Source: Aurifilum marmelostoma (taxonomy: Eukaryota > Ascomycota > Sordariomycetes > Diaporthales > Cryphonectriaceae). From it: a stretch of DNA of 64,000 bases. Shown piece after piece: positions 33,860 through 45,034 of the stretch (positions are counted from its first letter, which is position 1; every line of letters starts with the position of its first letter). Below the pieces are notes generated by a model that was not told the origin of the DNA, did not search any database, and saw only the letters and a program-made list of their open reading frames with translations. Position numbers and translations under genes: made by a program. The stretch is taken from positions 186,001 through 250,000 of the forward strand of contig JAMXSV010000016.1 of the NCBI GenBank assembly GCA_027559495.1, given 5' to 3'.

Positions 33860-35897
33860 ATGTGGAAGGATGATAAGAGCTTGCCTGCAGACTGCGGTCG
33901 AAGGTTACTTCCGGCATACATCGACCAGAGAGCAGAGGAGGAGCCGAACAGCCCGTGGTGCTCTCTCCCCATAGACGACTATGATCTGTCCAAGGGGTTC
34001 GAGGACATATCCATCGCCCGCTTTGCAAATGCCATCAACAAGCTGGCGTGGTTTCTCGACTCGACCATCGGAAGGTCAACCTCTTTCGAGACGGTGGCAT
34101 ACCTCGGGGTGGCAGACATTCGCTACCACATGGTCCAGATGGCAGTCTGTAAAACAGGACACAAGGTGTTGTTCTCGTCGCAGGTGAACAGCAAGGCGGT
34201 GCACCTCTCCCTGATGGAGCAGACGGACTGCAAGGCATTTCTCTCGGCGCTGGGGGTTCATGTCAGCGATATCCTGAAGGACAGACCGATGAAACACGTC
34301 GTCATCCCTGAATTGGACGATCTCCTGGACGCCGAGGACGTGCCTCTCTGGCCTTTGACCAAGACATACGAAGAGGCCGAACACGACCCCTATGTGATCC
34401 TGCATACGAGTGGAACGACAGGAAACCCGGTAAGACTATATTCATCCGTCTAAAAATCGCTAGAAACTTTTCTCGCTGGCGGACTCAAACTAAGTGTCTT
34501 TGATCAGAAACCCATCGTCTGGAACCACAGATTTATGGCGACGCAGGATCGCCATTTGCTGCTTGATGACGTCGAGGGGAGGAAACACTGTCTGCTGTTG
34601 ACACATCCTGGCGAGGGCGTCAGGTATCTGCTCAATACGTCGCCTGCGCATGCCATCTCTGCTGGCTTCATGATGGTAAGAGATAACAAAGGGGGGAGAT
34701 TCCAGTCGACACTGGTGTTCCCAAAGCTGATTCAGGTCTCGCAGTGTTTGTCTGTCTTTGGCAAAGCAATAGTCATCCCAGGCTTCAGGCACCATGGCGT
34801 GAGCCCGAGCGACCTCTGCCAGCTCCTGCCTGAGGCCAAAGTCACAAAGGGAATCTTGATGCCGTGGATGATGGAGGATCTCGCTCGAAGGCCCGACGCA
34901 GGAGACTTCATCAAGCCTTTCGAGCACGTCTGTTTCGGTGGCGGTGAGCAGCACTCCGTTTCTCAATTGTTTGCCATCATACCTTGGCTGGATACTTCCG
35001 TTCGCTGACACTCGATGAATGGACGGGGGCACAGCCGTGCTCTCAAACTTCGCAGCTGGAGTCTGGGCAAAATACACAAGGATACAGAACGCGTGGGGTG
35101 CGACAGAATCACTATTCGCTCCGGAGCTCGAGGCCGACAACGAGGACTTCGAATACAGCTACTTTGACGTGTTTACCGAGGGCTACGAATTCCGCCACGT
35201 CGAGAATGCTGGCTACGTCTCGGAGGAGGGTCTCGCGCAGGAGCTGTACGAGTTCGTCATGGTTATCACGGAAAAGTCCGCACCCATCGCAAGCTGGCAC
35301 GCCCGCCAGGACATCGACCTGTCCACCAGCTCTCCGCCCTATCCCGAGTGGCAGACAGGCGATCTCTGGACGCCCCATCCAGACCCAGCAAAGGCCAAGT
35401 ACGCCTGGAAGTTTGTGTGCCGCAAGGACGACCTCATCTCCTTCTCCACAGGCGTCAACGGCCACCCCGGCCCTATTGAGCGGGCCATCATCAGCCATCC
35501 AAAAGCCCGCGCCGCGATCCTGGTCGGCGCCATGCACCAGCAGCCCCTTGCGCTGATCGAGCTCACCGAGGGCACTGCAGTGTCGAGAGACCTGGCCGTC
35601 GAGATCTGGAACGAGGCGATCCAGCCCGCCAACGACAAGGCACAGATGCACATCCGCGTGGCCAAGACGCATGTCTTGCTGGTCCCAGCTGGCGACTTCA
35701 TCCGCACTGCGAAGGGGAGCACTGTCCGCAGGCTTACCGAGGCCAAGTTCAAAAACGAGATTGAGGAGGTCTACCACAGGTTTGGGGACAAGTGGCAGGA
35801 CGCCAAGGATCGCTACGGCTCGATCTCGCAGGAGACGTCCATTACTGTTGAGGTCTCGACCGACGGAGAGGCGACCGAGAAGGGGACAGCCAATTAG
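33860..35897 (+). CDS. Stand-alone adenylation-domain (AMP-binding) enzyme, NRPS-like
   Basis: Four exons: 33860-34429, 34508-34675, 34736-34943 and 35035-35897 (602 aa). ANL-superfamily motifs are in order: YVILHTSGTTGNPKP (P-loop), NAWGATES (A5), WQTGDLW (A7), CRKDDLISFSTG (A8) and RTAKGSTVRR (A10, with the catalytic Lys). The N-terminal part (LLPAYIDQRA, DDYDLSKGFEDIS) closely resembles the A domain of fungal A-T-R NRPS-like adenylating reductases. Those continue into a carrier protein and a thioester reductase, but this frame stops about 60 residues after A10 with none in the following 2.4 kb. It activates a carboxylic acid as the adenylate; substrate and acceptor are unknown. Intron 2 is 60 nt, in frame and stop-free. 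The start was chosen as the ATG nearest the conserved region. Confidence 0.84.
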
Positions 35898-38320
35898 TTT
35901 GACTTCCACCAGGCTACGACCTGAACTCTGCTGTGCTGCGAGGCTGGTGCCCATATTCGCTATCACGGAACGATTCAGGTGGAGAGGGCATGTACTGGGC
36001 CCCAACGTCTCGTACGCAAGACCGGTTTGACGGCTGACTGCAGGCCATCTGTCTGAATCTAGTGTGAAGGTCTGATCTGCTTTTTATCTCGATGGATGGT
36101 TGGCCAGCAAAATTGAGCGTGTGTCGCCTTGGAGATCTTCTTGCTTCAGGTGGAACAAATAGAATTATACCCTCTCGTTATCAACAACATCTTCTTGTAA
36201 TCAATGCTTCCACACTATGTAACAATATGTTGACTGGGTTGTTATAGACAATTCCACCGCTTGACACCTTTGTTCATTTCCTCGTGGCCACATGAGACAC
36301 CTCGTCGGTTGATGACGGTCGTGGGACGTGTCGTGCTATCTTAGACCATCCAGTTGGTTCCTGCTTGCCACACAACCAGTCAGCCATGTGCTCGCATCCC
36401 CGGTGTATGCCAATCAGAGCCGGTCACTACCTTTTCTCTGTCTGTAACAATGACTACTTCATCGTCAGCACCCGAGTCCAGGCAACGCTGCGTATGCACA
36501 TGAAGATCATCAGGGCTTCGTCTAGCTACCAATGGGACTTGGTTTGGCGACATGGAGCGGTAGGGACGCGTGCTGGTCTTCTTGGGTGTTGATACCTCCG
36601 ATGTTGAATATCCTGGAGTTGAATTAAGGTTGTTAGCCACGCCTGTGCCAGTTTTCTGAGTCTTGAACATGTGCCTCTGGGTGCAACATTGGATATTGAA
36701 GGGATTCATTCGCTACCGTGCCTTAGAAACCGACTGAGGATCTCCACGCCTCAATGTCGAGTGGGATTCTACCATCGTTTGTCCTCCCTAACCTCCCAAC
36801 CGGGGCAACCAGCAGCCTCTTCCCAAGTTCGTTTGAGGTAGTGCTTAGAGAGCATGGGTATCTCTGCAGTATAAGGTTGGCTACCTGGCTGTGGAAGTAT
36901 CACAATGCCGTTATGGTACTTCTGGACAAGCCCTCCCGTGTCTTCATCCCTCCCATTCTTTGACTTGTTGCCTTCGTTGCTGCAGTGTCGGAGCGTGGGG
37001 ATGTCTGCCTCTGTAGAAGTCTCTCGAGGTCCTCCGTCTTGAAGTCGCCTGGAGAAGATGTTAGCAGACGTAGATGCTGTTGCTGTGTCAGGTAGTAGCA
37101 TTGGTTGGCGTGTTTCTTGCTAAAGATTTCGCTGTGGTTCTGTCCATGATCCATCTGATAGGCTTCCCTACTGCCCTCTCTGTCACTCACCTTCTTTCCT
37201 GGCTGTCCTGCTGGGTAGAGGTCACCCTGGAAACCTGTGGAAACCAAGCTAGTCCATTGTTCCCTATTGTTTCCTATTGTTCTCTATTTTTCCCCCTATT
37301 TTTCGCGTATTTTTCGTCCCATCTATTGCATTGATGCCACAATGGCGGCCAATCACGATGCGCCCCACCCTTAATGTCATCAAAAAAATCACCAAAAATC
37401 ACCAAAAATCACCAGAAATTCCAGCAAATGTCTATGAGCTTCCAAAAGTGGTGGAATCAGCTGTGCACCAGATGGTCCGTGCGCCTGAGGTTTCAATATA
37501 TAAAGAAGGGTCACGTCGCCCATTGCTCCTGCTTCTTCCCAAACTTCCTCCTTCAAGCTTCTCCCCGAGCTGGCTCGGCGGGCCTATCAACAGCTTCGGT
37601 GGTCGACCAATTCGACCTGGCCACCCCTGCCTGCCTTTAATGGGCCATATTCTTGGGGTGGCCACCTCTGGCCTGGCAGGTTATCGGCTCCTGCCAGGGG
37701 ATGGTGGTGGAGGAGGAGGGCGCTGGCGCCTTCCGAATATGGTGAGTTCACATCCAATCCCCTCAGCCTCGCTGCTGGCCTTGTCACCTTCCCCGCCCAC
37801 ATCTTGCACCTTCCGCAGCTTTCTGCCTCTGCCTCCTCCTCAACAATGGTCGTGCAATCGAATCACACATTGTTCCCCGCCCCAACCACAAATCCCTCCT
37901 CCAAAACATTCGCTGTCGACACTTGCACCCTCTCAACAATATCCCATCTTCCGGAATCTTCACGCAGCCCACCGGAACCTTCATGCAGTCGACATCACAG
38001 CGTGGGGCAGCCTTGTGCTATATAAATGTCTTCTCACTCCTCCCCAGATGGAGGTTGGATCTCCTCTGTTTCCTTCTGCAAGCCATCACATCACACCGTT
38101 TTCGGATCCATCATCAGCCTCACTTTCAATCTCCTGTTCTCATCACCAGCAGCTTCCACCTTCCATCTTCTCCATTTTCAGTTCTCCTCCCAGTTCTCCG
38201 GTCTTCGTCACCAGCACCTTTCATCTTTCCCGCCCTCAGCTTTCTGGTCTTCGGTACCAGGACCATACTCACTTTCAATCCTCTCTTTCAGACTCCATCA
38301 CCATCCCGGACCGAGCCAGG
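35898..38320. other. Intergenic region upstream of the BTB-like gene
   Basis: About 2.4 kb. No carrier-protein or reductase sequence follows the adenylation gene. Short tandem AAAAATCACC units lie near 37378-37412, and pyrimidine-rich sequence at 38040-38310 is the likely 5' leader of the next gene. A frame starting at 37277 stays open into that gene but crosses its TATA box and is proline/serine-rich, so I treat it as fortuitous. Confidence 0.5.
38021..38026 (+). promoter_or_regulatory. TATA box of the BTB-like gene
   Basis: TATAAA at 38021, about 300 bp before the ATG, followed by a CT-rich leader typical of fungal transcription starts. It implies a 5' UTR of roughly 260 nt. Confidence 0.55.
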
Positions 38321-39273
38321 ATGTCCACCACCAACAACCAGGTGGCCGGTGGTGTCGCCGCCAACGGCGGTCAGGGCCCTTATGGCCCAGACGTCGTGGT
38401 GGTGCCGTACACCGGCCCACCTGGTGGGGTGGTAAGTATTCCCTCCTCCCCCTGGCTCCTTCTTGCACAATGTGATACTGATCTGCTCCTTCCAGGTGTA
38501 CACCCAGCAGACGCCGCCAGAGATATTCCGCGATATAATCGCGTATCTCCTCTTCTGCGACCAGGGGTAAGCATTGACATCTGGTTCATCTTGTCTCTCT
38601 GTGTGGCCTTGGCTAACAATTTTGACTTAGTCCGAAAATTCGGATCCTGTGTGCGAGCGCCTGGGTGGCTGGCCGAGTCTCGGCCTGGACTGAGTTTCTA
38701 CTCAGTCGAAAGCTGTTCGTCGACTTCGGCGGGTATTGGGAGGCGTCGATGCGGGGCCCCTTCCTGGAGGCCCACCAACACACCATCCACTTCGACGACC
38801 TGGAAGTGGAAGACTTCGTCCGGCTCAATCTTTTTGTCCGGACCAATGGCACCGCCCCGCGCATCCGGCTCGGCCTCCGTGAGGAGCAATTCCTCAACCT
38901 CATCAAGCTGTTCATCCACACCGACCGATTCATGATGGACAAGGCCCTGGGCTGGGTGAGGACCGCCCTGAGCGAGCACTTTGAGGACTACGAGTACGCC
39001 AACTGGATGTCCATCTACGACTACGAGGTCCGGGAGCGCAATATCCCTGGCGCAGAGGAACGGCACGGGCAGATGCTCCACAACTATGCGGCTGCCTATA
39101 TCCTCCTCGACGACACCTTCCCGGACCATGAGGACGACATGAAGGACAAGATTCTCGGCTTCGTCAACGCCAACTGTCCTAAACCCCTCATGAACAAGCT
39201 GTACCGGGAGATCAACACCGACTTCGCCCTCGAGCTCTACAGGCACATGTTCCAGCGGCGCATCCTCCTTTAG
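38321..39273 (+). CDS. BTB/POZ-like domain protein
   Basis: Three exons: 38321-38431, 38496-38566 and 38631-39273 (274 aa). The N-terminus is Gly/Asn/Val-rich and probably disordered. The core shows a BTB-like pattern: LFVDFGGYWEASMRGPFLEA, then TIHFDDLEVEDFVRLNLFV, followed by helical sequence (LIKLFIHTDRFMMDKAL and FALELYRHMFQRRIL). In fungi such proteins are numerous and mostly of unknown function; some act as Cul3 adaptors. The BTB assignment is by pattern only and the first half of the fold is weakly conserved. Three related sequence copies lie in the 3' flank. Confidence 0.72.
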
Positions 39274-39393
39274 GTGGCCGCCTTCACCAGATCCATCCTT
39301 GAGCCATATTTTCTCAGTTCAGGGATGGGTTGCCGCGAACATGGGGTCTCACACTCCGCCTCTTTTTCCCTCCTCTTTTCCTATCACCCTCAT

Positions 39394-39520
39394 CTTTGCA
39401 CCTTCTAAGGTTCCGACTGAGATTGACGATCACCATTCCGTCTTTGCACCATTCATGGGTTCCGACTGAGATTGAGAATTTGGGACGCTTCTTTGCACCG
39501 TTTAAGGATTGACTGAGATG
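39394..39520 (+). repeat. Three near-48-bp repeats in the 3' flank of the BTB-like gene
   Basis: The motif CTTTGCACC begins at 39394, 39442 and 39491 (spacing 48 and 49 bp). Each is followed about 10 bases later by GGTTCCGACTGAGATTG or a shortened version (GGATTGACTGAGATG in copy 3). The block lies 120 to 250 bp after the stop codon, probably in the 3' UTR. Confidence 0.85.
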
Positions 39521-40599
39521 GGGGTCTACAGTTATGATGCTTCTGTTTTTTTTTTCTTTTTCCATAGTCACCATACTCACTACAATGCTCTGTCAGGACA
39601 GATGCAGAATTCATTCAAGTGTGGCTATGCAATTATGTCTTCCATCCTTCTTGTGAAATGTTTGTAATGACCTTGTCGTGCTTCTCTCCCGGGCCTGAGC
39701 TCTGCAGATACGCGTAAATATTCGTGTGCACGAAGAAAACCTTGTAGTCTATGTCGTTGGTCTGAGCTGACAAGGGTGCAGCCTAGATGCAGGCCATGTG
39801 TAGGAAGCACCTCGCGGGATAGAAGAAGGTTCTAACAGGGAGCTCAGCAGCTAGTCACAGTACATGACAGATTCTCACACCTGGCGAGCCTGGAAGCGGA
39901 TGGGGTGGCGAAGATGTTGAAATGAGAAAGGAATATCATGAGCAGCAGGGAGTGCCGCATCCACGGGATGAAAAGAATTACTCGGGCTTTGGCTATACAG
40001 GGCACAGAGCTCTTAGTTTCGTATGAGAGCATTACTTGTCGAGATCCTGCACGACCAGGTCACGCCTGCTCCCAAGAAGGTTTCCCAGGTAGAATTCCAG
40101 GAGAGCAGTGACCTGTAGGGTACCTTGTGAAGGGAGCCAAGGTGATAAAGGGTGGCGGTGCTTTGACGGGAAGCAGTGGAGATATGACATGCGGTGTGCC
40201 CTGCGAACAAGTGAGCGCTGAGGGGTTCACGCAGTCGAGGGCACCCAGCTTGATGGTGATCAGTCAAAATTGACTTGCTTGACATTGATCCAGATCTATA
40301 GCGGTATGGCTTTGAATCCTGCAAGCCAACCGGGTTGTTGCATGGCAGAGGGTAGCAGCACAAGGCGTGCAAGTCGTACAAGTCAGGGCACCTGGACAAC
40401 CTCTACCCTGGACCAGCAGTATCGTCTGTCCGTCCGTCCATCATTCGCAAAGCCCCAGCAGCTGGATAGACACCCGTACCCTACCCCGCCCATCGTGTAT
40501 ACAAAAGCTCGTCCCTGTTATATACCTCGAGCCTCTCCACCGAAAGACCAGGTCGTCCGGCATCATCATCATTTATTCCCTCCCACACGGCGCGATGGT
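39521..40599. other. Convergent intergenic region
   Basis: It lies between the 3' ends of the BTB-like gene and TMA20. Short open frames only, none supported. Confidence 0.5.
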
Positions 40600-41384
40600 T
40601 CAGTCCAGGTTCAGCTTCCACAGGCCGTCGCCGAGGTAGTGCGCCTCCTCCACCACGGGGCCCTTGCCCTTCTCCTTGACCTCCTTGGTCCCGGCGACCA
40701 GCAGGCCGACGGCGCAGGCATGCTCCTTGCCCTCGGCCATGATGACGACGGGCTCCTCCTTGTCGAGCTCGCGGCTCCAGCGGCCGTCCCCGTCCACGCC
40801 CTCGTCGCCCTCGCGCGGCTCCGGCAGCCGGCCGCCCTTGCTCGTCAGGCCCGGCGCCATGAGCGTGGCCCCGCTCAGCACGAAGCGGATGGCGCCGCGG
40901 TCTATGCGCACGGTGGGGAAGGCGGCGGGGAAGCGGTGGACGAGGCGCAGGTGCGGGAGCAGGGTGCCGCCGTCGTGCTGGAAGAAGACGGGCTCGCCGT
41001 CGATGACGTACAGGGAGGCGCGGTCGGGGAGCTTCATCTGCTCGAGGGAGGCCTTCTTGGGGAGGACCTCGTCGATGTAGGGGTTGAGGAGCGGGTAGGT
41101 CGAGAGGAGGGACCCGCGCAGGGAGCGCTGCACGGAGGACTTGAGTTTCGACTTGGGGGCCGAGGATATACTGTTTTTGCGGAAAGGGGGGGGGGAGGTT
41201 AGACAGACGGATCATGTTGGGTTGGTTATTGGAGGGGAGGGCGGGAGTGCTTGGTTGGTTGTGATTATTGCCCTCGTGCGAGGGGCGCTCGCTTGAGGGG
41301 GCGAGGTTCGGTTTGGCAGAGGTCTTTTGTGGGCAGCGGCCGAATCTCTGGCCAGATTGGAAGAACTTACTCTTTTTTGAACAT
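40600..41384 (-). CDS. TMA20: Translation machinery-associated protein 20 (MCT-1/MCTS1 homologue)
   Basis: Two exons: 41384-41371 (14 nt, MFKK plus part of a codon) and 41170-40600 (194 aa). The intron of 200 nt has donor GTAAGT and acceptor AAAACAG and contains a 10-C tract on the sense strand. The N-terminal domain has LKSSVQRSLRG and LLNPYIDEVLPKK. The PUA domain follows with DRGAIRFVLSGATLMAPGLTS, VVIMAEGKEHACAVGLL and HYLGDGLWKL. Tma20 pairs with Tma22 (DENR) to recycle 40S subunits and affect reinitiation in the cytoplasm. Compared with yeast there is an acidic insertion (EGDEGVDGDGRWSRELDKEE) before the PUA core strand. Confidence 0.95.
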
Positions 41385-41867
41385 CTTGACTGCTTCGGAC
41401 CTTGAGCTCTTGGACTGTGGAAGTTGATGTGGTGTAGACTGAAGAGAGAACGTGTGAAGAGTGCAGGTCAGTTGTTGGGACCGCCTGCGTTGCTGCTGGG
41501 CTGCAAAAGAACCCCGCGATGCGACCGCGGGGTCATTGGAATTTAGGGGGGTGTGGGCCTGGGCGTGGGGCGGGGCACCTCTAGTGACGGCGCGGGGCAG
41601 CGAACAGGGAGCAACGAGAACCACGCGACAATCCAGCCTCAACATCGTCGATGACGAGTTTTTTGCTACATACCTTGGAATGATCAAGCAGGGCTATATT
41701 TTTTGAGGAGAAGGAGGAGGATGAGGAGGATGTTGGTATTGAGTTATGACTAGTTTGCAGAAGGTATCTCAGTACGAAGTAGGTTCGCGCCAGCAGCCAC
41801 CACTCCACCCGCTCTGCCCAGGCCCCATCCTATCTCAACTCGTCCACCACAGTCAGGCGGCAGTTCC

Positions 41868-41899
<32 letters not shown>

Positions 41900-41919
41900 C
41901 ATAACAGCACGTTCATAGC
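41385..41919. other. Intergenic region upstream of TMA20
   Basis: It holds the TMA20 promoter and the 3' flank of the I78 inhibitor gene. A 30-base A run at 41869-41898 (a T run on the gene strand) begins about 20 bp after the inhibitor stop codon. Confidence 0.6.
41869..41898. repeat. Poly(A)/poly(T) run of 30
   Basis: Thirty consecutive A on the plus strand, directly 3' of the minus-strand I78 inhibitor gene. No target-site duplication or element body is evident next to it. Confidence 0.85.
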
Positions 41920-42257
41920 TTAACCGTGGGTGACATGCGATACTGTGCCGTCTTCCTTCACGTGGATGTTGAGACGGTCGGGATTCAGGTCTCTGGTGAC
42001 CATCTGGCCAGGCTGGATGATGCGGTGGCTCTCTGGGAGTTGTCTCTTTGCGAAGAGCTAAAAGAAGGAAAGCAAGAAGAGCACCGTCCAGTCAGTCTAT
42101 TGAATAGGCAAGTTCCCTGGTCCTCTGAGCATCTATGTGGACTTACCGTCTCGTTGGACTCCTCGCCATCGTGTAGCTGCTTGCCCACCAGCTTGTTCGT
42201 CCACTCCTCGGTCTTGTCGCCAGACTGTGTAGTCACACCGGGCACAACGAGAGGCAT
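41920..42257 (-). CDS. Small protease inhibitor, I78 family
   Basis: Two exons: 42257-42147 and 42057-41920 (82 aa), too short and split to show as one frame. Exon 1 reads MPLVVPGVTTQSGDKTEEW and ends at a GTAAGT donor. Exon 2 begins LFAKRQLPESHRIIQPGQM and includes MVTRDLNPDRLNIHVKEDG, the typical I78 (potato-inhibitor-like) core. There is no signal peptide and no cysteine in the spliced product, so it is probably intracellular and acts on a subtilisin-type vacuolar or cytosolic protease. The target is not known. Confidence 0.88.
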
Positions 42258-44067
42258 CTTGGGCAGATTTGTTCGGGAAAGAGACAGTCTTTGTCGGGAG
42301 AAAGTTGTTCAGTATTGAGTGTTAGGGAGTATCTATCTGCGAGAGAGATATTATTATGAGGTATGTGGTAGAAGGAGACAAGGTTCCATGCGGTCCTCGT
42401 GCTGCGTTTTATGAACCTCCTGCATGAAGAGACAGCAGATGACGTAGGCCCGTTACAGGAAGTCCAGCTGGCCTTGGCAATGTGCTGTCACAGCCCACGA
42501 TGGGCCCCTCTGGTGGTGCTAATGTCAGCAACCCTAACCCTGTTAACGACGCATAATTGCTGCTACCCCTTTCCCTCGATTAGTACGGATTTATAGTCAG
42601 CACCGACAAGAAAGACAGGAGAGGTCCGAGACGCCTCGGGCATGGTATAGACATCCTGGAGAATTCAAGCTGACCTGCTGAAGGGACTTGGGTTTAGCCA
42701 AGATGCATGCTCAGCGTCGCGCGGGCTGCCTGGGAAGTCCTGCCAGTTGCTCTGAACCTGCTCCTTCAAGTTGCTCCTGACCGCAATTTTTGGCTATGGT
42801 GATGACAGGTAGCGCCAAGCGGCGGAGACAGTCTCTTAATGAAGAGCAAACATAGACTCGCCAACAGACGAAACTCGATCCAAACGAAATGGGAACCGTC
42901 TCAACGAGCTGGACCACAAGATCCGCAAAACCGCTGAAGTTGCAGTCTTCAACGGTAATAGTGGCAAAGATGACTGACCAAGGTAGTACCACTCCTGTGA
43001 TCACCTTGTCTGATAATGTAGGAATGATGCTGGAATGCAATTCCATACACTATTTGTGCCGCGAATTCGTAATTATGTCTTCGCTGAAACGCGTCGATCG
43101 CGCGGCTACTTGGGTCCTGCAGATCAAGATCAGCCATCACCAACAGCAAGCATCACGCCGTCTAGTTGTGAACCTGTAGATCTACATCTCTAGTAATAGA
43201 ATCGGACTTGTCTCCCAAGTGAAAGTCAATAACAAATGAATTACAACAGCTTGTGGCCTGTTCCTCTGTCTCCATCTCCGACTTCTGTGCTACCTGTTCG
43301 TGACAGTTCGCCCAGAAGGACCCGTCCAGTGGCAGTCTCATAACAGACATCATATTGCGAGATCATGTGTTTGTCTCGCAATCTCCACAGAATCTGACCT
43401 CGAGTTGATGACAGCAACTCAAAAGCCGAATGCTCGGCGGCTGTGGCTCCGTACTTTTCACATATAAATTCATTCAGCCTGCGAGGAATATCTTGGCGCC
43501 TCCATGATTGGCCAGGCCGCCCATTAGTGCCAAGGTTCTGCTATTTTCCGTATATTGAAACAGTTCAGCCGGCCAATCCGTCGTTCCATCCTCTTGCCAC
43601 TTATCCTGATTAGATCGACAAAAGCAGATGCCTATAACTGCAAGGCTACCCTGCACATATCTGCATTTTCCAGGCAAAGGCAGCATGAAATTAATGAAGT
43701 TCCCACGGCCGTTCCATGGGAGGGTGTCGCTGGCAGTGCTGGGCTCCAATCAGCCATGCTGAGAAGCGACCACGAGGCCTCTCCTGGCCCCACGATAGAT
43801 TCCCTTGTTGGTGGGACTGCTGGATCGAGCGGCACTCAAGATGGAATCGGTCGCTCCATGGGTTTCCGTCGAGAATGCAGTAGATGTAGTACACATTCGA
43901 TATAAATCACCCCCAGCGCTACTCCCAGAGGTAGCGGGCTCCAACGGTGCTCGAATGTGGACTTGCATCAAGCATTCACATCCGAGATCGACAGAAAGCC
44001 AAGACTTGTCTGCATCTTCTCCCGCATCTTAATTCCCACAAGGCGAGAAGACTGAACAACGACGACC
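42258..44067. other. Intergenic region, promoter of the AA9 gene at right
   Basis: About 1.8 kb. No coding region is supported. A TATA box for the AA9 gene lies at 43901. Small open frames near 42700-43900 have no domain content. Confidence 0.5.
43901..43906 (+). promoter_or_regulatory. TATA box of the AA9 LPMO gene
   Basis: TATAAA at 43901, 167 bp before the ATG at 44068 and preceded by less structured sequence. It is consistent with strong inducible expression of a secreted enzyme. Confidence 0.55.
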
Positions 44068-45034
44068 ATGAAGACAACCCTGCTCACAGTCCTAGCAGGC
44101 CTGTCTGCTCACAGGGTAGCTGGCCACGCGACATTCCAGGACCTGTGGGTAGACGGAGTAGACCAGATAAGTCCCTCTCTCTCTCTCTCTGTTCTCTAGC
44201 AGGCTGACAACCCCAAACAAGGCAACCTGCGTGCGCCTGCCCCTGAGCAACAACCCCGTGACAGACGTCACGTCCGCCGACATCGCCTGCAACGCCGGCA
44301 CGAGCCCCGTCGCCCAGAACTGCGCCGTCACCGCGGGCAGCACGGTGACGGTCGAGATGCACCAGCAGCCCGGCGACCGGTCGTGCGCCAACGAGGCCAT
44401 CGGCGGCGACCACTTCGGCCCCGTGCAGGTCTACCTGGCCAAGGTGGCCGACGCCACGACGGCCGTCGGGGCCGACGCCGGCTGGTTCAAGATCTTCGAG
44501 GACACGTGGGCCGACACGGGCAGCTCCGGCTCCGACGACGCCTGGGGCACAAAGGACCTCAACACGTGCTGCGGCAAGATGGACGTCCAGATCCCCTCGG
44601 ACATCGCCCCCGGGGACTACCTCCTGCGCGCCGAGGTCATCGCCCTGCACGTGGCGAGCTCGCCGGGCGGCGCGCAGTTCTACATGAGCTGCTACCAGAT
44701 CACCGTCAACGGGACCGGCACGGCGGCGCCGGACACGGTCAAGCTGCCTGGTGCATACTCGGCTTCTGATCCAGGGATTCTGGTCAATATCTGTGCGTGA
44801 TACCTTTTTTTCTTCTCTTCTTTTCTTTCTCTGCCTCATTCTTCCCCTTCAGGTGGATGCTTTGGGATCAAGGGACCCTGTGCCTTTCTTTTTTATTGAA
44901 TGCTAATACCCCCAACAGACCAGACTATGTCGACGTATGTGGCTCCGGGCCCAACTGTCGTGCCGGATGGATCGACCAAGAGTGCTGGAGCTCCGTGCGC
45001 CGGGTGCGAGGCAACCTGTACAGCTGCGGCGTAG
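44068..45034 (+). CDS. AA9 lytic polysaccharide monooxygenase (GH61 family)
   Basis: Three exons: 44068-44166, 44222-44792 and 44919-45034 (261 aa). A signal peptide (MKTTLLTVLAGLSAHRVAG) is followed by HATFQDLW, placing His at the mature N-terminus for the copper histidine brace. The second brace His is in AIGGDHFGPV and the axial Tyr in AQFYMSCYQ. PGDYLLRAEVIALH and GAYSASDPGILVNIY complete the fold. The short C-terminal tail carries cysteines and no CBM1. Family role: oxidative cleavage of cellulose or hemicellulose outside the cell. The first intron fits best as 44167-44221, with branch CTGAC and acceptor AACAAG, but its donor reads ATAAGT instead of GTAAGT. A canonical alternative donor GTAGAC at 44158 would delete three residues (VDQ). 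Confidence 0.88.

Noticed and set aside
41869..41898. A30 run considered as the tail of a retroposed element
   Set aside because: No element body, target-site duplication or retrogene is visible. It simply lies 3' of a gene, like the A27 at 62315.
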